A DNA stretch of 64,000 bases. Source: Bremia lactucae. Taxonomy: Eukaryota > Oomycota > Peronosporomycetes > Peronosporales > Peronosporaceae. The DNA lies in the NCBI RefSeq assembly GCF_004359215.1, contig NW_027152213.1, positions 1,078,087-1,142,086 of the forward strand. The letters are read 5' to 3'. Every line of letters begins with the position of its first letter. Within the stretch, counting starts at the first letter, position 1. Below, one piece after another: positions 43,201 through 54,882 of this stretch. The notes beneath the pieces were generated by a model. It saw nothing but the letters and a program-made list of their open reading frames with translations, searched no databases and had not been told where the DNA came from. A program made the position numbers and the translations under genes.

Positions 43201-43536
43201 ATGGTCAATCTAAGCGCGTTAATTGCGCATTGGCTTAGTGGAGGAGACGTTGCAGATCGGCTTGCTGATCTCAGCCCTGTCACTGTTCGAAAAAAGGTTA
43301 GCGAGTTTCTCGCGACGCACTTAAACATGGCTTTTGACATGTGTGGTGGAATCCGTTTTACTTCAATGGTCCATGAGCGAGGACGCTCGCACATCTCTTG
43401 TGAGATGCGCGAAATATTGAAAACATCTAAATCTTTTACAAGCGCGGGGAGCGCTCGTTCTCTGATGGACCCCTCCGTCGTGGAGGATGGGTGTCGTACG
43501 AGATTCGGTACACCCATCATCACTTGGGTACGAGGT
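43201..43536 (+). pseudogene. Gypsy-A antisense-ORF fragment, copy V
   Basis: A plus-strand open frame from ATG 43201 begins MVNLSALIAHWLSGGDVADR. Its later part (HISCEMREIL, then KSFTSAGSARSLMD) matches, at DNA level, the minus strand of the copy I antisense region (ISCEIRVGIE, then QSFTSAGSASSLMD near 15600-15500). At about 43537 it passes directly into minus-strand Gypsy-A protease-RT linker. The polarity is again opposite between the two parts. The first 60 residues look like a helix-turn-helix but match nothing I can name. Confidence 0.45.
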
Positions 43537-45170
43537 TCAATCCGAGTCTTCTCATCAGCTGCTGAGAAACCGTTCGTTCCCAGGACATTCTATTGCCGAC
43601 CGAATATCGGCCATGTACTTGTTATCTGTGACAAGTACGCATATCTGCTTGACTTTGCCATTACGCAGATCACACAAGAACCGTTTCAGTTCTAGCGTTG
43701 GCAATTGAGTTATCTCCGAAGTTAACTTTGGAGGCACTATCAGATCAAGTGTATAAGCGTCTACACTTGATCCGTTGTTTACCAAAACATTCAATGTATC
43801 AGTATCCTCTTTAGAGCTTATTTCCAAGGTACCTGGTAACTTTTGACTACAGGTTTCTGGGGACGTATTTTTGGGAACTATTTCCCTCAAGTTTTATTTG
43901 GGAGTAACCTCCCTAACTACCTCTAGCTGTGGTTGCGCAACCACAGCGATATCCTCTACGATCGACTCTCCAGTCGATCTAGGACTTTCGCATTGTCTAT
44001 TATAGACAGGCGTTTCAAATTTTCTTAGATTTTTTCTTCGTGGCAAGCATCCTTGTTTAGTACCACTTCAACTAATTTGAGTGTTCGAGCTTCGACGCTG
44101 CCTGTGCTTGTGCGTATCCGTCGGTAACTATGTCCACGTCTCTATGATGTTACCTTCGATGCTGCCAGTGGTTATGCCCAGCCGTTGGGATCTAATTCTG
44201 TTTGATGGGTCGTCATACTGAGGTTTTGTGCAGTCGTGCTGACGACCGTACCACAAGTGAGGTCATTAAACTCACTCGTAGGACATCCACACGCTCGTGG
44301 ACGCTCGAAGACGTTCATCAGATGAACATCTGGTAAACGAGAGGCAGGCATCACCACGGCTTGATGCTGCCAGTTTATGCATGGCTCGAACTTTCTGAGC
44401 CATGGTTATCCAGTGATGAAATCAAATTTGTCATCCAACTTTAGAACAGAATAATTATCATCGTACTGTGCACCCTGTAACGTGTATTGGATACCATTAA
44501 CTCGTTTCTTTACTGTTACAGATGCGCCTGTTGCTAAGCGCACTGTCATCCTCGTTAGAGATATATTGCGCTCAATGAATTAAAGCCTGCGATCTTCTAG
44601 CGATTGGCGTCGAATGAAATTGTTCGACGCTCCAAAATCGACTTGGGACTTAAGTGGCAATAAAGTTTGCCACAATAATATTCATGGTGATAAGTTGACC
44701 TCATCACCTGGGGCAATTATACACAATGTTTGTGAAGGTGGAGCAACTTTCGTCAGAAATGCCTGCAAATTCTTTTGACGTTGCTGAATCAGCCTCTTTT
44801 TTTTACCTTAGTACAGGCTTATGGTAGGGCGCTCCACATCCACAGAACCTGTCCATTTTTTACGGTCCGCCTCGCCGTTTCGATTTCGTAATGTAGTCGG
44901 ATCCACGTTCTCCGCACTTCCTAGCAAGAGGTCGATCGTATCGCTCAGTGATTCTAGGCACTAAGCGTACTCATAGGCGTATTGGCCCGTCTTTTGACAT
45001 CGATTAATTTTTTGCAATTGATTGTAATTTGAAGAGCGAGGTTTCTCGTTCACGGAAGGCCTATAGGTTCTGGTCCTCCGTTTTCTTGTCGTCTTGGAGG
45101 ATAAGCTAAAGAGTGGACGAAGCCTGCTTCAGGCTGAAGTCCTCTAGCCGTGTATAGAAGATCGTTAAGA
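43537..45170 (-). pseudogene. Gypsy-A gag/protease remnant, copy V (RT, RNase H and integrase deleted)
   Basis: On the minus strand: gag tail near 45130-44950, protease near 44720-44380 (RLATGASVTVKKRVNGIQYT, then LDDKFDFITG and PWLRKFEPCINWQ), and linker near 43890-43555 (PPKLTSEITQLPTLELKRFL, then KVKQICVLVTDNKYM). The next sequence is the antisense-ORF fragment, so RT, RNase H and integrase are gone. Stops occur throughout. Confidence 0.65.
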
Positions 45171-45180
45171 AATAATTCGA

Positions 45181-45356
45181 TATATTAATACAGTTTTACC
45201 TTTTCCCCTATTCGAAGTCTTAGTAGCTAAGACTCTTAGCTATTTCAAACCTTCCTCGTTATGTCGTGTATGTGAAGTAATCGAGGCACCCACCTTCACT
45301 GTAATCAGTGCAGTTGACTAGTACTGTTGTTAGTACTAGCAAAAGGTGCCCTTACA
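45181..45356 (+). repeat. Gypsy-A-type LTR fragment
   Basis: It resembles the right-hand third of the copy I LTR (10820-11000): the AT block with cagtttta, then gaagtaa..gaggcacc, gttgactagtact and a gcccttaca end. Its orientation is opposite to the adjacent copy V gag, so it probably belongs to another insertion. Confidence 0.5.
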
Positions 45357-48300
45357 AGGTCCACGACTTAAGGGTCATGTCCTTACGCATACATCTTACT
45401 AATGCATAGACAGTTATTCCTCTCATATCTTATAGCCCCGGTGGCAGGCAAATTCTATAAAGTAGTGGAAATTATAAAAGTTCAATACTAGATTTGAATT
45501 TTGTTAGCATAACAATATCCTCTTGTTGATCAAAGGGGGGTCACAGTTTCCTCACCAATTTGTAATAAAACTTTACCGCTCCTGCTAAAAAATTTCATTG
45601 AAATATAGTAGACGATGGTGATGACCAAATCCATAAAGTAACAGAAGCGGGGATAAGATAGCTGAGAAATGACTGTAATACAAACTCATCCATCGTGTAT
45701 CCATATACTCCTTATCAAATGGGACTGAACACACTGTTACCGAACGATACAACTTATAAGGTATCGTGATTCATTCAACATATAAACAAACACAGGTGAC
45801 GGTATTTATTAAAGATCTTGCAGACGGTCCTGTTATAACTCATCTGTTTCGGCTCGAACAAGAGTCGCTCGATTAAGCGATTTCTGTAGCGAAACATTAA
45901 TATAATAATAACTAACTATGCAATGCAATGCGCCCCTTGCGCACCGCCTGATCGTGTCTTGTAACGAGTGGAGGGAAATTTACGCTTAAACAACCAGTCA
46001 ATAGAACTAATGTCTTATTTCGTCAATATTACTAACTATGGCAATACTGAAACTATTAAGATAAAATTAATAAAAAAAAAATGTACTTCTTTATTTATTT
46101 TCTCTTTAAAAGAATTATATTTATTATTCCTCTTATAGGAAGTAATATTTATGTAACGGGACACCAAATTTCACAGTCGGTAAATAGGACAAGCAGGGAT
46201 AGCTAAGAAAAGAAAATTACACCATTACTTCTGTGAGTCGCTCTTATTGCTATCTGAATAAGGTGCATTTTGCAATGGCGGATAGGCAAGACAAAAAAAA
46301 GAATAAGCGGATGCTTACGGCAGAAGCTATATTAGTCTTATGCGGTCGGTGCCCAAGTATATCTAAAGGTTTAGAGCCTACCTGCAAATGTAATGTCCGT
46401 GGTCTTAAAGACCAAAGTGCATTCACGCTTTATCGGACCATTCACGTTATCGAATGTTTGAGTAATTATTTCGTATATTTAAAATGCCAATCGATTACCC
46501 GTAGCGTCTTCGATAACGGCGCTAAGGCACCACGTTGGGCAAAATTGCGTATACATTCACTTTGTGACATCCACTAGGACTCCTTAGCGCAAAAGTATGT
46601 CTATTTTTCTTCGTTGCCGTCCTCTTCAACGCCATCCTTTTCATGGAAGTTGTCATCGCAGATTTACTCTAAGTATTTAGCTCTTACAGCAACGTAGCCT
46701 TCAGCATCAAGCGAGTGGTACAGGTCAAGTTGAAAAAGCAGCTGGGGTACAGATGACTGGCAAGTCCGTTTGACATTGAAAGTTTTTGTATCGCTAAAGG
46801 TGACCCATCACAGAGATCAGCAGATACTAAATTGAATTCAATCGCGCCAAAATACATAAAATTTTCCGTCAGGACCATTTGCATGTATACAGTGATCAAT
46901 GATACAATACATCAAAATTTGATAGAATTTATTCTGAAACTCTTGAAGGATACCTTCATCCAGCGGCTGCCGAAGTGGCGTGTTGCTTGGAGGCCATAAG
47001 GTTACACAATCATTGCATACCTCGTTGCGTGACCGATTGTTTGTTAAATAATAGAAGAAGTAAGGAATATGCAGGCTTTAATGATAAAAGTACTAATTAC
47101 TCGCGCTGTCTTCTACAAAATGATTAGAAGGGGGTGCTTTTTCAGTCGACACCACGAAAACTACGCAGTGCCCTGGCCTTGTTGATCATTATAGGAAACA
47201 AATTATCAATGCCATCGAGCTTGCACGCTAGCCTTTCATTTAGCTACCACTTCCGATGTATTTTGCTTTGTCGGGCTTGTGAAAGCAGTGCGTTTAAGAC
47301 AATTTATATTGTACCGTGACCTGGCTGTTTTGTTTCAAACTTGACTATGTATCGAAAACGTAAGTTTTGGTCCACGCGACTGCCACTCCTACATAGGAGC
47401 TTGATGGGTTCAACGTGAAGAAGCCGGCTCTTATGTGGTATAGAGCCCGTAAAATTGAAAGCGTAAGTTACTTTAAGTTAGTAGATGTAAATGCTGCAAT
47501 TTTGTTTTCAAGTAAATTAAAGTTTACCCATCAAATGCATTTGCAGAAAAATTTAAACTCGAGCAGATATTAAATTTATCGATAGGTGATATATATCGGA
47601 ATCTTCTTTATCCAGTCAAGCTGGAAGACACCGAAAGGATCCCGCAAAATAAGTGGTTTCAAATCGATTTGGACGTCGGCGCAGGTTTGAAACTCCAGCT
47701 GCTTGAGCGTATCTCTTCTCCCAAAAACTTGCCAATTTTGTCGCCGGCTACTTACTATAGTACCCATTGACCGACTAAGCTGAAGAAGGACAGGCGCCTG
47801 AGCCAGGCATGTATGGACAGGGTATAAATAGCGGTTTTTGGAGAAGTGTACACCACATCCGGTCTTAACGCTCCTTCTTTGTCACCTAAAGAGATGTCAG
47901 ATGAGCGATAACGAAAGCTGGTCTTGCAGGCATTTGATTGGAAAGATCTATATAATGGACTTTAAAGTGGAATTCTCGAATGGTGTAAGGCGTTCGTTCG
48001 CCAAATGGACTTTTTAAGCGCGTGTAGATTTTTGTGGCCCGAGGATATCTAGGTCGATGTTCTGGGACAACACCTTGCGAGTACTGCACGGAAGGACTAC
48101 CGTCGACAGGTAAAATCTTTGTGGTCAAAAAGTCAAACCCTGTAGAATGCAATGCTGAGGTCACTTTAGAATTATGCTACTACCAAGTTAACCCCCGCCC
48201 AAATTATTAAGCTGTTCACGGCGGAGAAAGCGGGCCATGAGATGGAAAAAACATTTTTTTCGTATATGACAGCTGTTACCATTGCGCGTGGAGGCGCAGA

Positions 48301-48599
48301 CAATCTCGTTTGGATAATATCGTTCATTTTTGCGGATTCCAACGAGGCGATGACGACGTTGTCCAGGATAAATATTCACCGGTCGGATTGTCTTCATCAT
48401 ACAGAAGAATTGTGCCAATTCACAAAGCTGCCAACATTGAGCCACACACTAATAACTTCGATGGCGACGTACAGAATGCTGTCGATTCACCAAAAGAATA
48501 ATGTCAAGGACAAGGTTGACCACGCAGGCTTTAAAAAAGTGCCACCGCTGTGGTCAAACAGATTGACTGAAGGCTGAATGCCCTCGAGGAAAAGAGTGC
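45357..48599. other. region without recognisable genes
   Basis: It holds a small plus-strand gag fragment (45790-45890: VTVFIKDLADGP, THLFRLEQESLD, matching Gypsy-A copy I) and otherwise unidentified sequence. The longest frames are 46233-46577 (+) and 47886-48164 (-). Neither has a motif I recognise. A 48310-48501 (+) frame overlaps a 48242-48577 (+) frame, again without identity. Confidence 0.5.
46233..46577 (+). CDS. unidentified ORF, 114 codons
   Basis: The second ATG (46275) begins MADRQDKKKNKRMLTAEAIL, a charged N-terminus. It is followed by a Cys-containing segment (VLCGRCPS, PTCKCNV). No family is recognised. A length of 114 codons in AT-rich repeat debris can occur by chance or mark an old transposase exon. 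Confidence 0.2.
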   Translation: MSRSYCYLNKVHFAMADRQDKKKNKRMLTAEAILVLCGRCPSISKGLEPTCKCNVRGLKDQSAFTLYRTIHVIECLSNYFVYLKCQSITRSVFDNGAKAPRWAKLRIHSLCDIH

Positions 48600-51060
48600 T
48601 TTTACAGGACCGAGTTGTTGATGGCAAATTCTGCAAACGGCAAGAACACAAATTGACTAGTAGACGAGTGAACGTATCCTCGAAGTATCTCTTCGAGGAT
48701 ACGATTTAAATGCTCTGTCTGACCATTTTTTCTTAGAATAATCAGATGCTAAAACCTGTTACCGTGTTCCAAGTGAACTGAACACGGATTGCCAAAGTCT
48801 GTCGTAGACCAGGGATTTTCCAACCGAAATCAGTTTACTGGGTTACCCGTCAAGTCGAAATAGCGTGTCGATAAAGACACGAGCCAGTTTCTGGCTGTGA
48901 TCGGCTTTGGGGCTCAATCTTTTAAATGACTTACAAACACAAGAATATCTGTATTATTGTGAGCGGCTTCGGGAAACCCGAAAACGAAGTCCATTGATAC
49001 GGACTGCCAGCACTCTGCCGAAGCAGGCATTTATTGAAGCAGGGGATGAAGGGCTAGACTTCCCTGTTTAAAATCTTGCAAGCACGTATGTACTCACCCA
49101 CGAACTTATACTGGCAGAGCCAGCAAAAGCCGCACTCTGATGTCCGGCTTCTGACGTCCACAACGCCCACTTATTGGTGCATCTTGACACTCATGCATTA
49201 TTCGCAAGCGGAAATCTCTATGAGTTGACGACGACGCATGTGTTTCGCCGGAAATGGCTGCATAATAGAGTTACCCGTTGCGTGTTAAGTATCGGTACGA
49301 CAAAGATCAGTACAATGTCGGCAACCCTTGAAGGATCATTGTGCTGGATTTGAGGCAAGGACTTCTTTGTCGTGCACTGAGTAAACACGCTCAGCTGGTT
49401 GCAGCTGAAGCGACTGATAGCACGCTTTGCGCCGTATGTGTAATTTTGCTTGAGATCACAGCCTATAGTGAAGTCGCTGGCGTGTCAGAGCACATGAAAT
49501 GGCCTATCTTGATCAACAATCGCCAAGATCCGCAATTGCATTAAGCTTGGCCTGATACCTTTAAAAGGAGCGCTGACAATCAGCCTTCCATGACCACTTC
49601 ATCTTTTCTCTTAAGTAGACAAGAAAGATACACTGTCCTTACAGCACAGATGCGCGAGTATTTGTGCTAGTACGCTGCCAAGCCGAGAGAATTTCGAAGT
49701 CCTTCGACATCGACTGGCAGGTCATTCCCGACTTTCCTTTCATTGCTCGTCTATGAACTAAGACAGCATCGAAATAACTCCGTGCAAAATCTCGCACCGA
49801 TCTCAACAGATTAATAGCACATCTGTTAAATGTTGCAGGGGCGTTACTAAGGCCCTGTGGTATCACTAGTCATTCCCAAAGCATATCGCTTGGGATGCTC
49901 ATTGCTGTACAAATGAATATCCTGTTCACTCAGAAGGATCTTATAAAATTCATCCATCAGATCAATTAACGAAAATCGATGGAACTGTTTGACATACCGT
50001 CAATGATTACGTCTTTTCTCGCTATCGGCTTTCGAGCCGGTAGCGTTGCAGCCTTAAATCTATTAAATGCATGCACAATTTGCCACCATTCTGTTGCCCT
50101 ATGCACACAGAAGATCGGATAGCTATGTGGGGGGGGTGACTCCCTCGCATGCCCCGCGGCTAAGCGCTCAGCACAGAACTTGTCGATCGTTGATACTTAT
50201 TTAAGATGCAGTGACCACTGCTTCATGACACAGTATTTAAAATCTGCTATCAGGTCAATCTAGTGTCGAGAGCCTTCATCCTCAGGCTCCTTGCATGGTT
50301 CCGATTCAGAGAACAGATACTTGCATTTGATCAAATCCTAATATAAAGAATATGTTTTTTTCAACGACTCCCAGGATTGAGACGTTAAATGGTTAATCGA
50401 GTCTTCTCATCGAGGACACTATCGTCAATGGGTAAGCTGCTGAGAGCCCATTGGTTATGATGAAATACTATGGGCGACCGAATATCGACCACGTACTTGT
50501 CAACAACTGACTAAGTGTCGTGTATGCTGGGCATACTTGTGTAAATCACGCTTGCCCTGCTTCAAATCCAGGAACTCTGCTCGAGCCCAGACTTCGGGAA
50601 GTGGCAACTTGAACGCTTCATTGGGCCGGATCTTATCGTGAAGCTTGAGCTCTAAGGCCCATAAATTTGCACGCCCAGCCAAGTTGGCCATGCCGAATTT
50701 TACTTCCGACGCAAAACCTCAATACGACGAGTAATAATCGCATCTCAAGCTCGACGAACCATCGCAACAAGGAGTCACCTTCGACTGCCTTGACTTTATA
50801 GATTTTGATCTTCAAACTTTCGTGTCGACGCGTGCGCGTCAGCCCGGCAGTAGCATGTGTATGCTGCCGTCTCAACAGTGTCAACTTTCGTGAGCCTTGC
50901 TGCTGATACGAAGTTACTTCTCACGGGCCGCGTCGGGTTAATGTTGAATAAACTCGGCGATAGCCCCATATTGATCGCATTTCTGAAGAGCGAACAACAG
51001 TGCGCTGGCGGCAGGCCCGCCTACGGTCACAGGTAAATATATATATGTAACAAGCTTTCC
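48600..51060 (-). pseudogene. Gypsy-A remnant, copy VI
   Basis: Strongly decayed minus-strand gag-pol. Integrase traces are at 48650-49120 and RNase H traces at 49340-49560. RT is at 49639-49866 (QGLSNAPATFNRC, then SYFDAVLVH, with the second catalytic Asp of the usual FDD lost) and near 50000-50300. The linker is at 50390-50480. Gag is at about 50500-51060 (ANLAGRANLWALELKL, RRHESLKIKIYKV, IAEFIQH). Gag passes directly into the linker, so protease is missing. No flanking LTR was identified, and no antisense ORF is seen at its 3' side. Confidence 0.6.
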
Positions 51061-52299
51061 CGTTGTACATTGTCGGCTCGACTGCTCTAGGGTGACAAAT
51101 GGCGAATTAATCGATTAGAATCAAATATAAGGCCAAGCAGTACCTTGATCTTTTTCAAAAATATTACAGCAACAGTTGTCAGACTTAAGGATTATTCGAT
51201 AAGATATAGCAAGTGGCTTTTTTTAGATTACAATGTAAAGGTAAAATTCAACTGCGACAGTAAGAAGCGTTAGTAAAATCAATGGTTAGGAGGTTACGTA
51301 AATTTGAGGATATTGATATCCAACAAATTTATGTTAAAAAATCTTTTATCCTGAATTTAAACAAACCGCTCCTACTTAAATTATTGCTCCTACAACTTTT
51401 ATTTACAAAATTATTATTTTTTAAATTCGGCAACTGAAATTGGTATTTCCACAACTTCTGTAAAATTCTAATTGTTATAGTCACAACGCCGCAAGTAAAA
51501 TTTATTATGAAAAAAAATCTAAAGAGGAAAAATCTATGAAGAAAAAATTGATGGGGAACATTTTCTGGTTTATTACTAATGCTTATTTTCGATCTGAGCT
51601 AGCCAAAAGTCGCGTTCCTCACTGGTGGAGTGGTACTGCCAAATTGCATCAACCCGAGGTAAGTCCTGTCTGCAGTTAAACAGCTTGCCAGTGGTACTGT
51701 TGACATGCAAAAGTATTAAAGCATTTCCTTTTGCTACTGTGGTGTGTGGCCTAAAAGGAAGTTTTGAATCCATCACCAGTCAGAACAACCATTGGCCTTA
51801 AATAGCAGGTAGCTACAAGAATAGCACACTCGGAGAAGCAAACCAATTGTTTACTGATATTGGTCCATTGCTTTCCCATTTCAGCTGGATTTCCTTTTCA
51901 TCAAAATCGTTTTGAAAAATCCGTTGCTAGATCACTTAGCTGAATAAGCATCCTTTAAAAAGACAAGGAATACTCTCGGCATTGTGGCATTAATCTACAA
52001 TTAAAGAATGTATGTATTAGCCAATCTAAGCCGAAACATAATATGTATTAGCCAGTGCTAGTTGACCATTTTCTGTATTAGCCAACCTCAGGTGAAACAT
52101 ATAATGTGTATTGGCCATTCGGCATTTTGGATTGAAACCCCAAATTAATATTCTTACAGAAATTGTGAGAATAACAATTTTTGTTTGCAAATTTAAATTT
52201 AGAGAGCTGCTATCCGGACACCCCCTTTGCTCCACTTCACATATCATATATTTACGGGAACCGTTTAGCTCCACCCCTTGAATATCTACCACGGTATTT
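51061..52299. other. AT-rich gene-free region
   Basis: Long A/T-rich stretches on both strands and no supported gene. Three short repeats of the type tgtattagcca occur near 52012-52112. Confidence 0.5.
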
Positions 52300-52606
52300 A
52301 TGAGAGTAGTTCAATGGTAGCAACTACTTGATAAATATGCACTTCCGCAAAATTGGAAGAAACTAAAGGTATAAAATTGCATCGTTAGCCTAACCTCATA
52401 AGTCAACATGCATGTGCAAGAGCGCACCTTTGACAATTGTCGCCTCAACTTCTCTCTCGTGCTCGATTTGCTGCCCTTTCTTATCGCTTTTTTTATGACT
52501 TGCCAATCAAGTGCGGGCGCTCTTGGCCTTCTCTCAACTGAAATTTTTACATCGACATGAGAGTAGTGTAATGGGTGTGACTGCCTGTGGGAAGTCACTA
52601 CTCTCA
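52300..52606 (-). mobile_element. MITE-like repeat M, copy 1
   Basis: It matches, inverted, the element at 54145-54696: for example gccaatcaagtgcgggcgc here against gcgcccgcacttgattggc there. Its outer end reads ATGAGAGTAGTTCAATGG. Its inner end (52557-52606) is a hairpin of two gagagtagtg arms. No coding capacity. Confidence 0.6.
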
Positions 52607-52646
52607 CGTGGTTAATTATGGTTTACCCTTTAGTAATTAAGGGTGT

Positions 52647-52812
52647 GTGATCTATCTATCAAAAGCTAAAGGGCGATCTAAAGACGATTCTAAAGGAATA
52701 ACTGCTGATTTTGCGATGCAGTGGAATGACGCATACAAAGAAAATATTTTATGTGTAGTTTTTTTCAATACAACAAGCGGACGGTGAGGGGTATGGCAAT
52801 GGTGTGTGGCTT
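52647..52812 (+). repeat. repeat R, copy 1
   Basis: It starts gggtgtgtg and contains gcgatctaaagacgattct and aaaggaataactgctgattt. It recurs inverted at 53934-54132 and direct at 54718-54869. Confidence 0.6.
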
Positions 52813-53415
52813 TACGGTTCCCTTAACATATATGATATGGGATGTCCAGTTAGCAATGGAGGGGGGAGGGTCCGGATAGCAGCCCCCTAAAATTACTTAT
52901 TTTACTGTAAATATAAGTTGTGAGAGCAATATAATTTAAGTAGGAGGGATTAATATAAATTTGAAATGAAAGATTATCTCCAGAAATAATTGTTGGGATA
53001 TCAAGCATATATGGCTCCCGCTATTAAAATAAGATCGTCATGTTCCCATAAGGTCAATTAGCGTTGAAAGACTCACAACTCACAAAGCAGCTCGCTATGG
53101 CGATGTATACATACAATTGACGCATTAGAGATTGTGCATTTTGCTTAATCGAAAGCGTACAAGCCGATGATCAACTAACCTTTGGGCTTTTACGCGTTTT
53201 CATGTTTCGGAGACCTATAAGCCCTTGTACAGGTTATCTCGTTGCCACCGATTTTATCGGCGGATAACAACTCCGTTGCATAGAAATAATTGAATGCAAC
53301 ACATCCATTGATAACGATCAGTATTCAGAATATATATAGGGAAATGTTATGTTCACCCCCTTTTTCCTTAAATTCACATCCTCTCCGCAAATCATTATAA
53401 TCACACCCCTCTAGT

Positions 53416-53718
53416 ATGGATCACCAGGGACGGGGTGATTTTAAGGATCACTCCGAACGTAATGTTAGCGTTAACCTCAACGTCAGCCAATGGGAGAGGG
53501 ACCGCATTGTTTTGCAGTTTGCCCGGGTAGGAATCATGTCATTGTGTGGTGATGCTGTTGATGAGGACGGCACAGGAAATGACAAAGGAGATGTGAATGT
53601 CGCGAGAGACGAAGCCATGATAGTGGTGTTAAATGGGTGGTTTTATTGTTATAGAAAGAAACGGTCTAGTGAGCGGAAAGTGGTCAGTACTGGTATGCAG
53701 ATGGCTACCGGGCGATGA
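53416..53718 (+). pseudogene. fragment related to the Gypsy-A antisense ORF
   Basis: The start MDHQGRGDFKDHSERNVSVN and the following VSQWERDRIVLQFA align by eye with MHHQDRSDSTDRSESRVSAN...VSQQDRDRNKLRFA of the copy I antisense ORF. After about 42 residues the similarity ends. The remaining 58 codons are open but unmatched. No LTR or pol lies next to it; it sits between two inverted copies of repeat R. Confidence 0.45.
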
Positions 53719-53933
53719 CCTCAGGAATGATGTTGTTTCACCCCTTGTTTCACCCCTGACAATATCCCATGCGACCAGTCATAACTCCTACATACATAAG
53801 GACAACGTATTACGCTATAATTAGCCTATCACGTGACTCGCCTCCCTCGCACTGTAAATTCAAAATTAAGATGGGTGGGACTTTAAGGAAATAGGGTTTG
53901 TTATAGCAATTCTATATATATATAGTACACCAG

Positions 53934-54132
53934 TATAGCCCCACACCCCTTTTGATATTGCCACACCCCCTCCCCGTCTTTATTGAATAAAAACGTCATA
54001 TAAATAATTTCACTGTATGGGTCATCCAAAAATCAACAGTTATTCCTTTAGAATCGTCTTAGATCGCCTTTCGGCCTTTGAAACGTCACCCCCCCCTTAA
54101 ATTACATTAGGGAATCGCTAAAGCCACACACC
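53934..54132 (-). repeat. repeat R, copy 2 (inverted)
   Basis: It is the reverse complement of the 54718-54869 pattern: ggtgtgtggct end, gcgatctaagacgattct, and gtgtggcaatatcaaaagg at the other end. Confidence 0.65.
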
Positions 54133-54144
54133 CTAATTATCTAC

Positions 54145-54696
54145 ATGAGAGTAGCGTAATGGGTGTGACTGCCCCTGGGCACATCAGAAATAGTGTTTTC
54201 GTTTGACAAACTGTTTTTAACAGGTGAGAAAAAGCTAAGAGCGCCCGCACTTGATTGGCAAGTCATAAAAACAGCGAAAGGAAAGGGCAGCAAATCGAGC
54301 ACGAGGGAAAAGTTGAGCTGGATTTAAGCGACATGGGTCGGAGGTGCGCTCTTGCGCATGCATGTTATTAGTTTTAGGAGGTCAAGCTTACGATGAATTT
54401 ATTTAACTTAAGTTTTACCAACTTTTGCGGAAGTGAATACTTATCTTTCAAATATGCGAATCTTAGGGCTCTTTTCTACCCACCATGAGCGCAAGCAGGC
54501 CATGACTTTTTTTTCAGTATTTGTTGGCTTTCGCTCGAAATTCCTTCATTAAAAAGCATCTTGCAAAGAAATTACGCAAATATTGCAAAGTCTTTTAGCA
54601 GGCCTTTCGAGCTGCTGAAGCTGGGAAGGCCTGCTTGAAGGTTTCCCAATATATATTCTTGTTAAAAACAAGCTACTACCATTACGCTACTCTCAT
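54145..54696 (+). mobile_element. MITE-like repeat M, copy 2, with perfect 18-bp terminal inverted repeats
   Basis: The terminal repeats ATGAGAGTAGCGTAATGG (54145-54162) and its exact complement (54679-54696) bound a 552-bp non-coding element. Copy 1 is at 52300-52606 in reverse. Target-site duplications are not clear. Confidence 0.7.
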
Positions 54697-54717
54697 AGAT
54701 ACAGAGTTAAATTATTA

Positions 54718-54869
54718 TGGTGTGTGGCTATATCGATTCCCAAATGTAATTTAGGGGGGAGGTACCAAAGTCCAAAAGGGGATCTAAAGACGACTATAAA
54801 GAAATAATTGTTAATTTGGCGATTTAGGGAAGGGAGTGTGGCAATACCAAAAGGGGTGTGTGGCTATAT
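54718..54869 (+). repeat. repeat R, copy 3
   Basis: It runs ggtgtgtggctatat..., then ggggatctaaagacgact, ending gtgtggcaataccaaaagg and gtgtgtggctata. It immediately precedes the pogo-like terminal repeat. Confidence 0.6.
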
Positions 54870-54882
54870 GGCTTCCTATATA

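Noticed and set aside
47886..48577. Overlapping open frames on both strands as candidate effector genes
   Set aside because: No signal peptide, RxLR, LxLFLAK or other effector motif, and no homologous segment elsewhere in the window. Kept only as unidentified sequence.
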